Positions 1 through 7,775 of a DNA stretch of 64,000 bases are shown in pieces. The notes under the pieces are model-generated. The model was not told the DNA's origin and did no database searches. It saw nothing but the letters and a program-made list of their open reading frames with translations. Source of the stretch: Ruegeria pomeroyi (GTDB taxonomy: Bacteria; Pseudomonadota; Alphaproteobacteria; Rhodobacterales; Rhodobacteraceae); the NCBI RefSeq assembly GCF_021405525.1, contig NZ_JAGQAG010000001.1, forward strand, positions 868,001 through 932,000, read 5' to 3'. Numbering within the stretch: position 1 is the stretch's first letter; each line of letters opens with the position of its first letter. The translations under genes and the position numbers were made by a program.

Positions 1-134
1 TCGACACGGGCAGCGGCAGCTGGGTGTCGCTTGCTCCGGGCGTTCACCCGTACCGGGTGGGCGAAATGCATGATTTCCATATGGATCCGTCGGCGGCTTA
101 TGTGTTTGCGCCCGATGGCTCCCGCGTGGCGTGA
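1..134 (+). CDS. glpS: Glycerol ABC transporter ATP-binding protein, C-terminal fragment
   Basis: The window opens inside this gene, and only the last 43 codons (frame starting at base 3, stop TGA at 132-134) are visible. The tail reads as the end of a TOBE-type substrate or regulatory domain of a sugar/glycerol ABC ATPase, with the closing residues VFAPDGSRVA. It sits 7 bp before the glpT start, which is the GlpS-GlpT order known from the Rhizobium glycerol transporter. The assignment rests mainly on this neighbourhood; the ATPase domain itself is outside the window. Confidence 0.6.
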   Translation, partial: DTGSGSWVSLAPGVHPYRVGEMHDFHMDPSAAYVFAPDGSRVA

Positions 135-141
135 GGCGCAG

Positions 142-1227
142 ATGGCGAAAATTACCCTCTCCAAGCTGCGGCACAGCTATTATCCGAACCCGAAATCGCC
201 CGATGACTATGCATTGAAGGAGATCGACCTCGACTGGACCGACGGCGGCGCCTATGCGCTGCTTGGCCCCTCGGGTTGTGGCAAGTCCACGCTGCTGAAC
301 ATCATCTCGGGCCTGCTGGTCCCGTCCGAAGGGCGGATCCTGTTCGACGGCCTGGACGTGACCGAACTGCCGCCCGACAAGCGCAACATCGCGCAGGTGT
401 TCCAGTTCCCGGTGATCTACGACACGATGACCGTTTACGACAACCTCGCCTTTCCCCTGCGCAACCGGGGCCGGGACGAGGCCACGGTACGCGAGCGCGT
501 GACCGCGATTGCCGAGATGCTGGAACTGTCCGACCTGCTCGATCGCAAGGCCGCGCATCTGAGCCCGGACAACAAGCAGAAGATCTCGATGGGGCGCGGG
601 CTGGTGCGCCAGGACGTCAATGTAGTGATGTTCGACGAGCCGCTGACCGTGATCGACCCGCATCTGAAGTGGAAGCTGCGCTCCAAACTCAAGGAACTGC
701 ACCAGCGGGTGCGGGCCACCATGATCTATGTCACCCATGACCAGACCGAGGCGCTGACATTCGCCGATCAGGTGGTGGTGATGCAGGAGGGCGAGGTGGT
801 GCAGATTGGCACCCCCGTCGAACTGTTCGACAGGCCGGCCCATACCTTTGTGGGCCATTTCATCGGCTCGCCCGGCATGAACATCCTGCCCGCCGACGTG
901 TCGGACGGGGTGGCACGGTTCGCCGGTGAGGCGATCCCGCTCGAAGGGCCGATCACCGCGGCGCCCGGCGCCCGGACCGAGATCGGCATCCGCCCCGAAT
1001 TTGTCTCGCTGGGACAGTCCGGCCTGCCTGCGACGGTCACCAAGGTCTCGGATGTGGGACGGCACACCGTGGTCGAATGCGAGGTCGCGGGCAGCCGCGT
1101 CAATGCCATCGTCAGTGGAGCCGGCCCTGAACGAGGTGCGATGGTGCAACTGGATTTCCGCCGCGACCAGACCCGGCTGTATGCCGATGGCTGGCTGGCG
1201 ACCGAGGCCGCGGAGGGCGCCGCATGA
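142..1227 (+). CDS. glpT: Glycerol ABC transporter ATP-binding protein GlpT
   Basis: This is a 361-residue ABC ATPase of the CUT1/MalK-like class that would energise glycerol uptake with GlpS. The N-terminal nucleotide-binding domain has Walker A GPSGCGKST, Walker B MFDEPLTVIDP and switch VTHDQTEA. A C-terminal TOBE domain follows. The ABC signature is degenerate: LSPDNKQ stands where LSGGQ is expected. I recall this looseness in glycerol-type ATPases rather than taking it as damage. ATG 142 is chosen because it begins the conserved MAKITLSKL and follows the upstream stop by 7 bp; the longer reading frame from 31 overlaps glpS. It overlaps the permease gene by 4 bp (ATGA). Confidence 0.85.
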   Translation: MAKITLSKLRHSYYPNPKSPDDYALKEIDLDWTDGGAYALLGPSGCGKSTLLNIISGLLVPSEGRILFDGLDVTELPPDKRNIAQVFQFPVIYDTMTVYDNLAFPLRNRGRDEATVRERVTAIAEMLELSDLLDRKAAHLSPDNKQKISMGRGLVRQDVNVVMFDEPLTVIDPHLKWKLRSKLKELHQRVRATMIYVTHDQTEALTFADQVVVMQEGEVVQIGTPVELFDRPAHTFVGHFIGSPGMNILPADVSDGVARFAGEAIPLEGPITAAPGARTEIGIRPEFVSLGQSGLPATVTKVSDVGRHTVVECEVAGSRVNAIVSGAGPERGAMVQLDFRRDQTRLYADGWLATEAAEGAA

Positions 1228-2087
1228 AGACCGAAAATCAAAAGGCCTGGTTCTTTGTCCTGCCGGTGTTGTTGTTGGTGGCGTTCAACGCGCTGATCCC
1301 GATGATGACGGTGGTCAATTATTCGGTGCAAGAGACGTTCGGCGACAACCTGTTCTTCTGGCAGGGGCTGGGTTGGTTCGAGCAGATCCTGCGCTCGGAC
1401 CGGTTTCACGCGGCGCTGGGGCGGCAGTTCCTGTTCACCTTCCTGATCCTGATCATCGAGGTGCCGCTGGGCATCGCCATTGCGCTGTCGATGCCGCGCA
1501 AGGGGTTCTGGGTGCCGGTCTGTCTGGTGCTTATGGCCCTGCCGATGCTGATACCGTGGAACGTGGTGGGCGCGATGTGGAACATCTTTACCCTGCCCGA
1601 TATCGGCCTGTTGGGCTATTTCCTGAACCATGTCATCGGCATAAACTATGACATGACGCAGGATCCGCTGGCGGCCTGGATCACCATCGTCACCATGGAT
1701 GTCTGGCACTGGACCTCGCTGGTGGTGCTGCTCAGCTATGCGGGCCTCGTGTCGATCCCTGACGCCTACTATCAGGCGGCCAAGATCGACGGGGCGTCGA
1801 ACTGGGCGGTGTTCCGGTTCATCCAGCTGCCCAAGATGAAGACGGTTCTGACCATCGCGATCCTTCTCAGGTTCATGGATAGCTTCAACATCTATACCGA
1901 GCCTTTCGTGATGACCGGGGGCGGTCCCGGCAACTCGACCACGCTTTTGTCCATCGACCTGGTCAAGATCGCGCTGGGGCAGTTCGACCTGGGTCCGGCG
2001 GCCGCGATGAGCCTGATCTATTTCGCCATCACCCTGCTGGTCAGCTGGCTGTTCTATACGCTGATGACCAAGGACGACCTGAACTGA
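1224..2087 (+). CDS. glpP: Glycerol ABC transporter permease GlpP
   Basis: This 287-residue inner-membrane permease belongs to the binding-protein-dependent (MalF/UgpA-like) family, with about six membrane segments. The first is near residues 10-30. The cytoplasmic EAA loop that contacts the ATPase is visible as YYQAAKIDGASNWAVF, near residues 185-200. It starts in an ATGA overlap with glpT and is followed after 11 bp by the second permease, so the two probably form the heterodimeric channel for glycerol. Substrate is inferred from the cluster (GlpS/T/P/Q/U), not from the permease itself. Confidence 0.82.
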   Translation: MKTENQKAWFFVLPVLLLVAFNALIPMMTVVNYSVQETFGDNLFFWQGLGWFEQILRSDRFHAALGRQFLFTFLILIIEVPLGIAIALSMPRKGFWVPVCLVLMALPMLIPWNVVGAMWNIFTLPDIGLLGYFLNHVIGINYDMTQDPLAAWITIVTMDVWHWTSLVVLLSYAGLVSIPDAYYQAAKIDGASNWAVFRFIQLPKMKTVLTIAILLRFMDSFNIYTEPFVMTGGGPGNSTTLLSIDLVKIALGQFDLGPAAAMSLIYFAITLLVSWLFYTLMTKDDLN

Positions 2088-2098
2088 GGACGACAGAC

Positions 2099-2896
2099 AT
2101 GCAGAAACGAACCCTCGTCCCCATAGTCTATATCCTGTTCCTGATGCTGCCGATCTATTGGCTGGTGGCGATGAGTTTCAAGACGACGAACGAGATCCTG
2201 GCCGGGTTCTCGCTGTTCCCGCAAACCTTCACGCTGGAGAATTACCGGGTCATCTTCACCGATCCGACCTGGTATTGGGGCTATATCAACTCGATCCTCT
2301 ATGTGACGATGAACACGGTGATCTCGGTCGCGGTGTCACTGCCGGCGGCCTATGCGTTCAGCCGGTACCGGTTCCTGGGCGACAAACAGCTGTTCTTCTG
2401 GCTGTTGACCAACCGCATGGCGCCGGCGGCGGTGTTTGCATTGCCCTTCTTCCAGCTCTATTCGGCGGTGGGCCTGTTTGACACCCATCTGGCGGTGGCG
2501 CTGGCGCATTGCCTGTTCAACATCCCGCTGGCGGTCTGGATCCTCGAAGGTTTCATGCGCGGTATCCCCAAGGAGCTGGACGAAACCGCTTTTGTCGACG
2601 GCTATTCCTTTCCTCGCTTCTTTGCCACCATCTTTGTCCCGTCGATCAAGGCGGGCGTCGGCGTCGCAGCGTTCTTCTGCTTCATGTTCTCGTGGGTCGA
2701 GATGCTGTTGGCCAAGACATTGACCGCAGTGGACGCGAAACCCATCGCCGCCACCATGACCAAGACCGCGTCCAGCGCGGGGTATGAACTGGGTCTGCTG
2801 GCGGCAGCTGGGACATTGACGATCATTCCGGGCGCGATCGTGATCTGGTTCGTCCGCAACTACATCGCCAAGGGTTTTGCGATGGGGAGGGTGTGA
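2099..2896 (+). CDS. glpQ: Glycerol ABC transporter permease GlpQ
   Basis: This is a 265-residue MalG/UgpE-like permease with about six membrane helices. Its EAA loop reads ELDETAFVDGYSFPRFF at roughly residues 157-175. It pairs with the upstream GlpP permease. Its stop codon overlaps the start of the small downstream membrane protein in a TGATG junction, which indicates translational coupling. The name follows the Rhizobium glycerol system and should not be confused with E. coli glpQ (a phosphodiesterase). Confidence 0.82.
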   Translation: MQKRTLVPIVYILFLMLPIYWLVAMSFKTTNEILAGFSLFPQTFTLENYRVIFTDPTWYWGYINSILYVTMNTVISVAVSLPAAYAFSRYRFLGDKQLFFWLLTNRMAPAAVFALPFFQLYSAVGLFDTHLAVALAHCLFNIPLAVWILEGFMRGIPKELDETAFVDGYSFPRFFATIFVPSIKAGVGVAAFFCFMFSWVEMLLAKTLTAVDAKPIAATMTKTASSAGYELGLLAAAGTLTIIPGAIVIWFVRNYIAKGFAMGRV

Positions 2897-3174
2897 TGTT
2901 TTCATGGATGGCCTGGACATGGCCCACCGCGCTTTTGTTCATCGGCATCTTCAGCGCCATCGGGGTGCTGGTGGTGCTTGAAATCCGGCATCCGGGCGGC
3001 GATGCCCGCAAGGGGGTGCTGGGTCTGACCACGACCCGGGGCGATCGGCTGTTCATCAGCCTGTTGGGCAGCAGCTATATTTTCCTCGCCTGGCTGGGCC
3101 TTATGGGCCCGCCGCTCTGGGTGCCACTCGGACTGGCACTGGCCTGGGGCACCTTCTGTTTCTGGAAGGTGTGA
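2896..3174 (+). CDS. glpU: Small membrane protein of glycerol transport operon (DUF2160 type)
   Basis: This is a 92-residue protein with three hydrophobic segments (about residues 8-26, 50-66 and 70-88) and a short polar loop carrying RHPGGDARKG. Such a protein, GlpU/DUF2160, accompanies the glycerol ABC transporter in rhizobia and roseobacters; its exact role is unknown. ATG 2896 overlaps the glpQ stop (TGATG); a GTG at 2893 would add one residue. In related operons the solute-binding protein glpV usually follows, but here the next gene is an unrelated regulator. Confidence 0.75.
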   Translation: MFSWMAWTWPTALLFIGIFSAIGVLVVLEIRHPGGDARKGVLGLTTTRGDRLFISLLGSSYIFLAWLGLMGPPLWVPLGLALAWGTFCFWKV

Positions 3175-3189
3175 GGACCCGCCTGCTAA

Positions 3190-3226
3190 GAAAATAGTTT
3201 TCAACCGCCTCTTCAGCCCCTAGCAT
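3190..3226 (+). promoter_or_regulatory. Promoter with overlapping palindrome before the BlaI-type gene
   Basis: A -35-like TTTTCA (3198-3203) and a -10-like TAGCAT (3221-3226) are separated by 17 bp. An inverted repeat GAAAA-TAG-TTTTC (3190-3202) overlaps the -35 element, a sensible position for autorepression by the BlaI-family protein encoded 18 bp downstream. It does not contain the classical TACA/TGTA core of staphylococcal BlaI operators, so binding is only inferred. Confidence 0.35.
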
Positions 3227-3243
3227 GGATCGGAACAAGGACG

Positions 3244-3657
3244 ATGCGGAAAACCGAGCCGATGGCGCGCAAACAGGAACGCTCCCTGCTGACCGAGGTC
3301 GAACTGGAATTCATGACCGTGGTCTGGGAAATCGGCAGCGGTACCGTGCGTGATATTCTGGCCGAACTGAACAAGGCGCAGACCCGCGCCTATACCTCGG
3401 TCGCGACGGTATTGAAGATCATGGAGCAGAAGGGCTTTCTGACTTCCGAGCGGCATGACCGCTCGCTTGTCTACCGGCCTGCCGTTCCCAAGGAAGACTA
3501 CCAACGAACGACACTCAAGGACCTTTCGAGCAAGCTTTTCGACGGCGCACCGGCGGCATTGGTTGCCCGGCTTGTCGACGACGAAGAGGTGACGGACGAC
3601 ATGCTCGAAAGCATGCGGGCCTTGCTGAACGAAAGGTTGGGGGACAATGGACGGTGA
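3244..3657 (+). CDS. BlaI/MecI/CopY-family transcriptional repressor
   Basis: This 137-residue winged-helix regulator has its DNA-binding domain at about residues 15-85 (LTEVELEFMTVVWEIG; SVATVLKIMEQKGFL; SERHDRSLVYRP). An acidic C-terminal dimerisation region follows, with LVDDEEVTDDMLE. In the family, the repressor is inactivated by proteolysis triggered by a membrane M56 peptidase, which is exactly the next gene and overlaps by 11 bp. The start at 3244 has AAGGA close upstream; ATG 3262 is an alternative. No beta-lactamase gene lies nearby, so the controlled stress or targets are unknown. Confidence 0.85.
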   Translation: MRKTEPMARKQERSLLTEVELEFMTVVWEIGSGTVRDILAELNKAQTRAYTSVATVLKIMEQKGFLTSERHDRSLVYRPAVPKEDYQRTTLKDLSSKLFDGAPAALVARLVDDEEVTDDMLESMRALLNERLGDNGR

Positions 3658-4780
3658 AGTTCTTCTCAATGCCTATCTCGATCTGAATCTTCTGCTGGTC
3701 GCGGGTGTCGTGATCTGGTCGCTGCTCCGATGGGCGGTGATGAAAACCCGGCTGGGCAGTGCCTATCTGCCGCAATTGCGGCTCCTGAACGGGCTGACCG
3801 TTCTGCTGGTGGCCTCGCCGTTGTTGGCGCTGATGATCACAACCTGGATTGTCGCCCATCCCCCCAATATCCCGGATTTGCTTGTACGGCAGTACCTGCA
3901 CGGCAATGTCGGTCTCAGCGCCAGCCAGTTCGAGGCCCTGCTGGGTCTGCGCGAGGATATGGTTCGTGCGCTGCTGGCACAGCACGAGGTCTGGACACAG
4001 GTCGTGGCGGTTGCCTTTCTGGCTGGTGCGCTGTTCTGTGCCCTGCATATGGGCCTGTCGGTGCTGCGACTGACCCACAGCCTGCGCGGTGCCCATCTGT
4101 GGAAACGCATCGGACGGGTGGAGCTCCTGATCAGCGACACCGCCCGCGTTGCCTATTCGACCCGCGGGGTGCGCAATCGCTATGTGGTGCTGCCCTCGGC
4201 GCTGCTCGAGGCGCCTCAGGACCTGCGGATGACCGTCGCACACGAGTTGCAGCATTTTCGCCAGAGTGACATCGAATGCGAGTTCCTGCTTGAACTGCTG
4301 CGCCCGCTGCTGTTCTGGAATCCGGCCTTTTTCCTGTGGCGTCGCCAGGTGCGGATGCTGCGGGAATATGCCTGTGACCAGGCGCTGATGGTGCGCCCGC
4401 ATTTCGACATGCGCGCCTATTGCGAGTGCCTTATCCGGGCCTGCCAGTTGGCCGCGCAGAACCCGGTGCTTTTTGCTCGCACCACCCCCACGGTGGCCCT
4501 GGTGGACCGGCGCGAGACGCGCCGTCCCTCTACCTTGCAAAGCCGTATCGTGGCGCTGACCGCCACCCGTCAGGATACCGCCGGGCCTGGGGTCTGGCTG
4601 CTCATTTCGGGGCTGCTGATGGCCTCGGTTCTGACGACGATGCTGGTCATGCAGCGCTCGTCGGACTGGAGCCATGACCGCATCATGCTGTCGACCATCG
4701 TTAATCTGGAACGAATGGCCCAGCGCAATGCGACCGTCAGCAGCCCGTTCCAGGGTGGTTTCGTGGTGGCGACGGACTGA
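3647..4780 (+). CDS. M56-family membrane metallopeptidase (BlaR1-like, no sensor domain)
   Basis: This is a 377-residue membrane zinc protease. Membrane helices lie near residues 12-30, 46-70, 116-140 and 315-336. The zinc site is HELQH (H199, E200, H203), with E240 in REYACD as the likely third ligand. BlaR1/MecR1 proteins carry a penicillin-binding domain after the last helix, but here only about 40 residues remain. It therefore cannot sense beta-lactams in the classical way. It overlaps the BlaI-type gene and presumably cleaves or controls that repressor. The signal perceived is unknown. Confidence 0.82.
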   Translation: MDGEVLLNAYLDLNLLLVAGVVIWSLLRWAVMKTRLGSAYLPQLRLLNGLTVLLVASPLLALMITTWIVAHPPNIPDLLVRQYLHGNVGLSASQFEALLGLREDMVRALLAQHEVWTQVVAVAFLAGALFCALHMGLSVLRLTHSLRGAHLWKRIGRVELLISDTARVAYSTRGVRNRYVVLPSALLEAPQDLRMTVAHELQHFRQSDIECEFLLELLRPLLFWNPAFFLWRRQVRMLREYACDQALMVRPHFDMRAYCECLIRACQLAAQNPVLFARTTPTVALVDRRETRRPSTLQSRIVALTATRQDTAGPGVWLLISGLLMASVLTTMLVMQRSSDWSHDRIMLSTIVNLERMAQRNATVSSPFQGGFVVATD

Positions 4781-4865
4781 AACGGTGGGCCAGCTTTCGG
4801 ATTTGCGATTCAGCTTGGTCTGGAAACCGTCTAAGCTGTCGCAGATCTGAAACCGGAGACCCGTG

Positions 4866-5858
4866 ATGAAAGCCGTCCTTTACCGTGCCTTTGGCGCCGC
4901 GCGCGATGTCCTGCAATTGGAGGAACTGCCCGCGCCCCGGCCCGGTCCGGGCGAGGTGCTGGTCGATGTCGCGTTCTCGGGGGTGAACCCCTCGGATGTC
5001 AAGGCGCGCGCGGGTGCGCGCGCCGGCGTCACCGAACTGCCCTATCCGGCCATCGTACCCCACAGTGACGGGTCCGGTGTAATCCGTTCGGTGGGCGACG
5101 GGGTCGATGCCGGCCGGGTGGGCGAACGGGTCTGGTTGTGGAACGGGCAGTGGGGCCGCGCCATGGGTACCTGCGCCGAACAGATCGCGCTGCCCTCGGA
5201 ACAGGCGGTGCCGCTGCCGGAGGGGGTAAGCCTTGAAACCGGTGCGGTGCTGGGCATTCCCGGCCTGACGGCGGCGCATGTGGTGTTCTCGGGCGGTCCT
5301 GTCTCGGGCAAGACCTTGCTGGTGCAGGGCGGGGCCGGCACGGTGGGCTATCTGGCGGTGCAACTGGCCAAATGGGGCGGTGCTCGGGTCATCGCCACCG
5401 CCAGCGCCGGGGCCGCCGAGCGCCTGCGCGCGGCTGGTGCAGATGCGGTTCTAGACTATGCCGCGCCCGATCTTGCCGCGGCGGTGCTGGCGGCCAACGA
5501 CGGGGCCGCCGTCGAACGTATCGTCGAGGTAGAATTCGGAGCCAATGCAGAAGTGGACGCTGCCGTGATCGCCCCGAACGGACGCATCAATGCTTATGGC
5601 TCGGCCCGGGTGATGGCACCGACGCTGCCATTCTATCCGCTGATGTTCAAATCGGTGACACTGGAAATGGCCCTGGTCTACCTGCTCGATCCTGTAAATC
5701 GGCAGGCCGCGATCGACCATCTGCACGCCGCGCTTACGGCTGGCGCGCTGTCCTGTCCAGTTCAGAAAATCTTTGCTTTCGATGCCGCCGCTACCGCGCA
5801 TGAGGCGGTTGAGCGCGGTGCACGCAGCGGTGCAATCTTGGTACGGACCGAGGGCTGA
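4866..5858 (+). CDS. Zinc-independent quinone oxidoreductase (NADPH:quinone reductase family)
   Basis: This 330-residue protein belongs to the medium-chain dehydrogenase/reductase superfamily. An N-terminal GroES-like domain (MKAVLYRAFG, then SGVNPSDVKARAG) is followed by a Rossmann domain with GGAGTVGYLAVQLAKW near residues 158-173. The catalytic-zinc Cys/His set of alcohol dehydrogenases is missing, as expected for quinone reductases (Qor/zeta-crystallin type). ATG 4866 follows CGGAGAC; a GTG at 4863 is in frame. It stands alone between the M56 gene and the tRNA. The physiological acceptor is unknown. Confidence 0.8.
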   Translation: MKAVLYRAFGAARDVLQLEELPAPRPGPGEVLVDVAFSGVNPSDVKARAGARAGVTELPYPAIVPHSDGSGVIRSVGDGVDAGRVGERVWLWNGQWGRAMGTCAEQIALPSEQAVPLPEGVSLETGAVLGIPGLTAAHVVFSGGPVSGKTLLVQGGAGTVGYLAVQLAKWGGARVIATASAGAAERLRAAGADAVLDYAAPDLAAAVLAANDGAAVERIVEVEFGANAEVDAAVIAPNGRINAYGSARVMAPTLPFYPLMFKSVTLEMALVYLLDPVNRQAAIDHLHAALTAGALSCPVQKIFAFDAAATAHEAVERGARSGAILVRTEG

Positions 5859-5921
5859 TCCGGGCCCCGATGGCCAGACAGAAAAAACGTGAGCGGTGCT
5901 CAGATTTTTGCTGCTAGCCTC

Positions 5922-5950
5922 TTGCGTAGCCTGTCGAGGTTGCGTAGACA
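5922..5950 (+). promoter_or_regulatory. Probable sigma-70 promoter of tRNA-Gln
   Basis: TTGCGT (5922-5927) and TAGACA (5945-5950) are separated by 17 bp. The predicted start is about 5957, six bases before the tRNA. An inverted repeat GTGAGCGG (5889-5896) and CCGCTCAC (5952-5959) brackets the region. Confidence 0.4.
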
Positions 5951-5962
5951 GCCGCTCACCGT

Positions 5963-6037
5963 TGGGGTGTAGCCAAGTGGTAAGGCAACGGTTTTTGGTA
6001 CCGCGTACCGTAGGTTCGAATCCTACCACCCCAGCCA
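5963..6037 (+). tRNA. tRNA-Gln (anticodon TTG), CCA encoded
   Basis: The cloverleaf folds by hand. The acceptor is TGGGGTG/CACCCCA (5963-5969 with 6027-6033). The D stem is GCC/GGC. The anticodon loop is TTTTGGT with TTG at positions 34-36. The T arm is GTAGG-TTCGAAT-CCTAC (6010-6026). A G discriminator is followed by an encoded CCA (6035-6037). One oddity is that the first anticodon-stem pair is A27-C43 rather than a Watson-Crick pair. Such tRNA 3' ends are common integration sites; the DNA beyond it (nap and RpoE blocks) may have arrived that way, but no second att copy was found. Confidence 0.93.
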
Positions 6038-6245
6038 TCTTCCCTAAGATCAGCAGAGCAAGCAGTCAGGCATCCCGAGGGTCCCGAGAATGCCCCTGTT
6101 TTTGCCCCACCTAGAGGGCCTCTTATCCAGGGTTATCCCTCCCCATAAATAGGTATAAGTAATGGAGAGGATGACTTAGAGAGAAGGAAGAACCTGAGTA
6201 GGGAATCCAAAGGTGGCTGCCTTACAGAAAGGTCTCGGGACAATT

Positions 6246-6518
6246 TCAGATCGACGCGCCCTTATGACGGACTGCGGTTCCGACGAGACCTGCGAGAATG
6301 CCTACGACGATTGCGATGGCATATTCGGCGCCCGAGATCGCAACGTGTGTCGAATGCGACCCGCCAAGCAGCAGCGGTGCAATCACTCCAACGATCCCGC
6401 CCATCACGGCAGCCACGATCCAGTTGCGCGTCATCATTCCCAAGGCCACGCCCAGAATACCCGGCAAGCCCAGAACACTGGCGCCGATGGTGCCGAGCAG
6501 GTCCAGAGTGCTGATCAT
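6246..6518 (-). CDS. Small three-helix membrane protein at end of nap operon
   Basis: This 90-residue hydrophobic protein has three likely membrane helices (about residues 8-27, 33-52 and 66-83) and glycine-rich turns such as GMMTRNW and GILAGLVG. I do not recognise a named family. It follows napC on the same strand with a 59 bp gap, so it is probably the last gene of the nap transcript. An AGGAGACAC-type ribosome site precedes ATG 6518. The stretch 6038-6245 between it and the tRNA holds no gene that I can support. Confidence 0.6.
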   Translation of the reverse strand: MISTLDLLGTIGASVLGLPGILGVALGMMTRNWIVAAVMGGIVGVIAPLLLGGSHSTHVAISGAEYAIAIVVGILAGLVGTAVRHKGASI

Positions 6519-6577
6519 CTTTGTGTCTCCTACGAAAGGCGGGGCCCGTCCGGCGCTCGGTTCGGGCCCGGATTTAA

Positions 6578-7288
6578 TCAGTCGGCCTCGATGCCGAGGT
6601 AGGTCTTGATCTGGGCCACGTCAATTTGACGTTCACGACCGCCGCGTTCAGTCTGGGCAAGTGTTTCGACCACGTGGCGGTATTCCTGAAGATAGCCGGG
6701 CGGAAGGTCGTGTGCGATACCTTGGTGGCAGTCTATGCAAGTCATGCCTTCATCAATGGCCTTTTGATGACTGTCAGCCGCCCGTGCCTCCTGGATGGTG
6801 AAATCCATATATTCGAACGCGTGGCAGTTGCGGCATTCGCGCGAGTCGGTGGCCTTCATCTTCTTCCAGACGGCCGCGGCCATTTCCAGGCGGCGTTCCT
6901 CGTATTTCTCGGGGGTCGATATGGTTCCCAGCAACTCGTGGTAGACGTCCTTCACGGCCATGATCTTGGCCTTCATCTTGTACTGCCATTCGTGTGGAAC
7001 GTGGCAATCCGAGCAGATCGCGCGGACACCCGAGTGATTGTTGTAGTGAATTGTCTCGCGGTATTCGCCAAGGTTCGTTTCCATCGTGTGGCATGAGGTG
7101 CAAAACTCTTCGGTGTTGGTCAGTTCGAGCGACCAGTGGAATCCGCCCCAGAACAGGATTCCACCAATGAACCCTGCGATCAGCAGAAAGCCTGTGCTGA
7201 GCACTCCGGTCGGACTCCAGAATGCGTCCCAGGCGCGGCGCAACTGGCCACGGCGGCGTGGAGGTAGTTCATCCTTTGGATCAGCCAT
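6578..7288 (-). CDS. napC: Tetrahaem cytochrome c quinol dehydrogenase NapC
   Basis: This 236-residue membrane-anchored c-type cytochrome of the NapC/NirT family moves electrons from quinol to periplasmic NapB/NapA. A single N-terminal helix (about residues 28-52) anchors it. Four haem sites are visible: CTSCH (63-67), CSDCH (92-96), CRNCH (152-156) and CIDCH (184-188). Length and haem count match the family. It is encoded 21 bp after napB. Having both NapC and NapGH gives two possible quinol routes. Confidence 0.95.
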   Translation of the reverse strand: MADPKDELPPRRRGQLRRAWDAFWSPTGVLSTGFLLIAGFIGGILFWGGFHWSLELTNTEEFCTSCHTMETNLGEYRETIHYNNHSGVRAICSDCHVPHEWQYKMKAKIMAVKDVYHELLGTISTPEKYEERRLEMAAAVWKKMKATDSRECRNCHAFEYMDFTIQEARAADSHQKAIDEGMTCIDCHQGIAHDLPPGYLQEYRHVVETLAQTERGGRERQIDVAQIKTYLGIEAD

Positions 7289-7309
7289 GATGTCGTTTCC
7301 TGTGCGGTA

Positions 7310-7753
7310 TCAGTTGGAGCTGTTTGACGGCTTGAAAGTGTTGCCGACCAGAGCAGGCGCATTGGCCTGTGGCACGTGGCACTGATTGCAGAACCAGCGC
7401 GTGCCGGCGACCGTGTCCAACTGGGTGCCATTGCGGTCCAGGTAATGGGTCATCGACAGCGTAGGCGCACCGCGTTCACCCGCGTTGGTCCAGTCGTGAC
7501 AGGACAGGCATTGGTTCGCCCGCAGATCGATCTGGTATTGATCGGTCGAATGCGGGATCAGCGGTGGCTGCTGGCGATAGTTGCGGGCCTCACGCCCCTC
7601 CATCTGCCGATGAATCTCGTCGGCGGGAAGGGTCGCATTGATGTCAGCGCCGCGCAGGGTCTGCACCGGGGACGTGTTTTGCGCTGCAACCAGACCGCTG
7701 ATCAGCAGGGTTGTCGCGAGGGCGGAGATGCCCGCTATGGCCGGAAATTTCAT
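7310..7753 (-). CDS. napB: Dihaem cytochrome c subunit NapB of periplasmic nitrate reductase
   Basis: This is the 147-residue periplasmic electron-transfer subunit of NapAB. A signal peptide (cleavage near VAA-QN, residue 24) precedes two haem motifs, CLSCH (82-86) and CNQCH (122-126), with the typical HSTDQYQID and Arg-Trp context. ATG 7753 is preferred over the longer frame from 7849, because the extra 32 residues are polar, overlap napH and destroy the signal peptide. It lies between napH and napC. Confidence 0.93.
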   Translation of the reverse strand: MKFPAIAGISALATTLLISGLVAAQNTSPVQTLRGADINATLPADEIHRQMEGREARNYRQQPPLIPHSTDQYQIDLRANQCLSCHDWTNAGERGAPTLSMTHYLDRNGTQLDTVAGTRWFCNQCHVPQANAPALVGNTFKPSNSSN

Positions 7754-7775
7754 CTGCTTTCTCCGTGTTTGTCGT

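Noticed and set aside
3244-4780. BlaI-BlaR1 pair as a beta-lactam resistance locus
   Set aside because: No beta-lactamase nearby and the protease lacks the penicillin-binding sensor domain.
5451-6038. 195-codon minus-strand frame with GFEPTVRGTKNRCLTTW near its N terminus
   Set aside because: That peptide is the antisense translation of the tRNA-Gln gene, a well-known false annotation; the rest is antisense to the quinone oxidoreductase.
6213-6602. 129-codon plus-strand frame after the tRNA
   Set aside because: It is antisense to the small nap-operon membrane protein and has no ribosome site.
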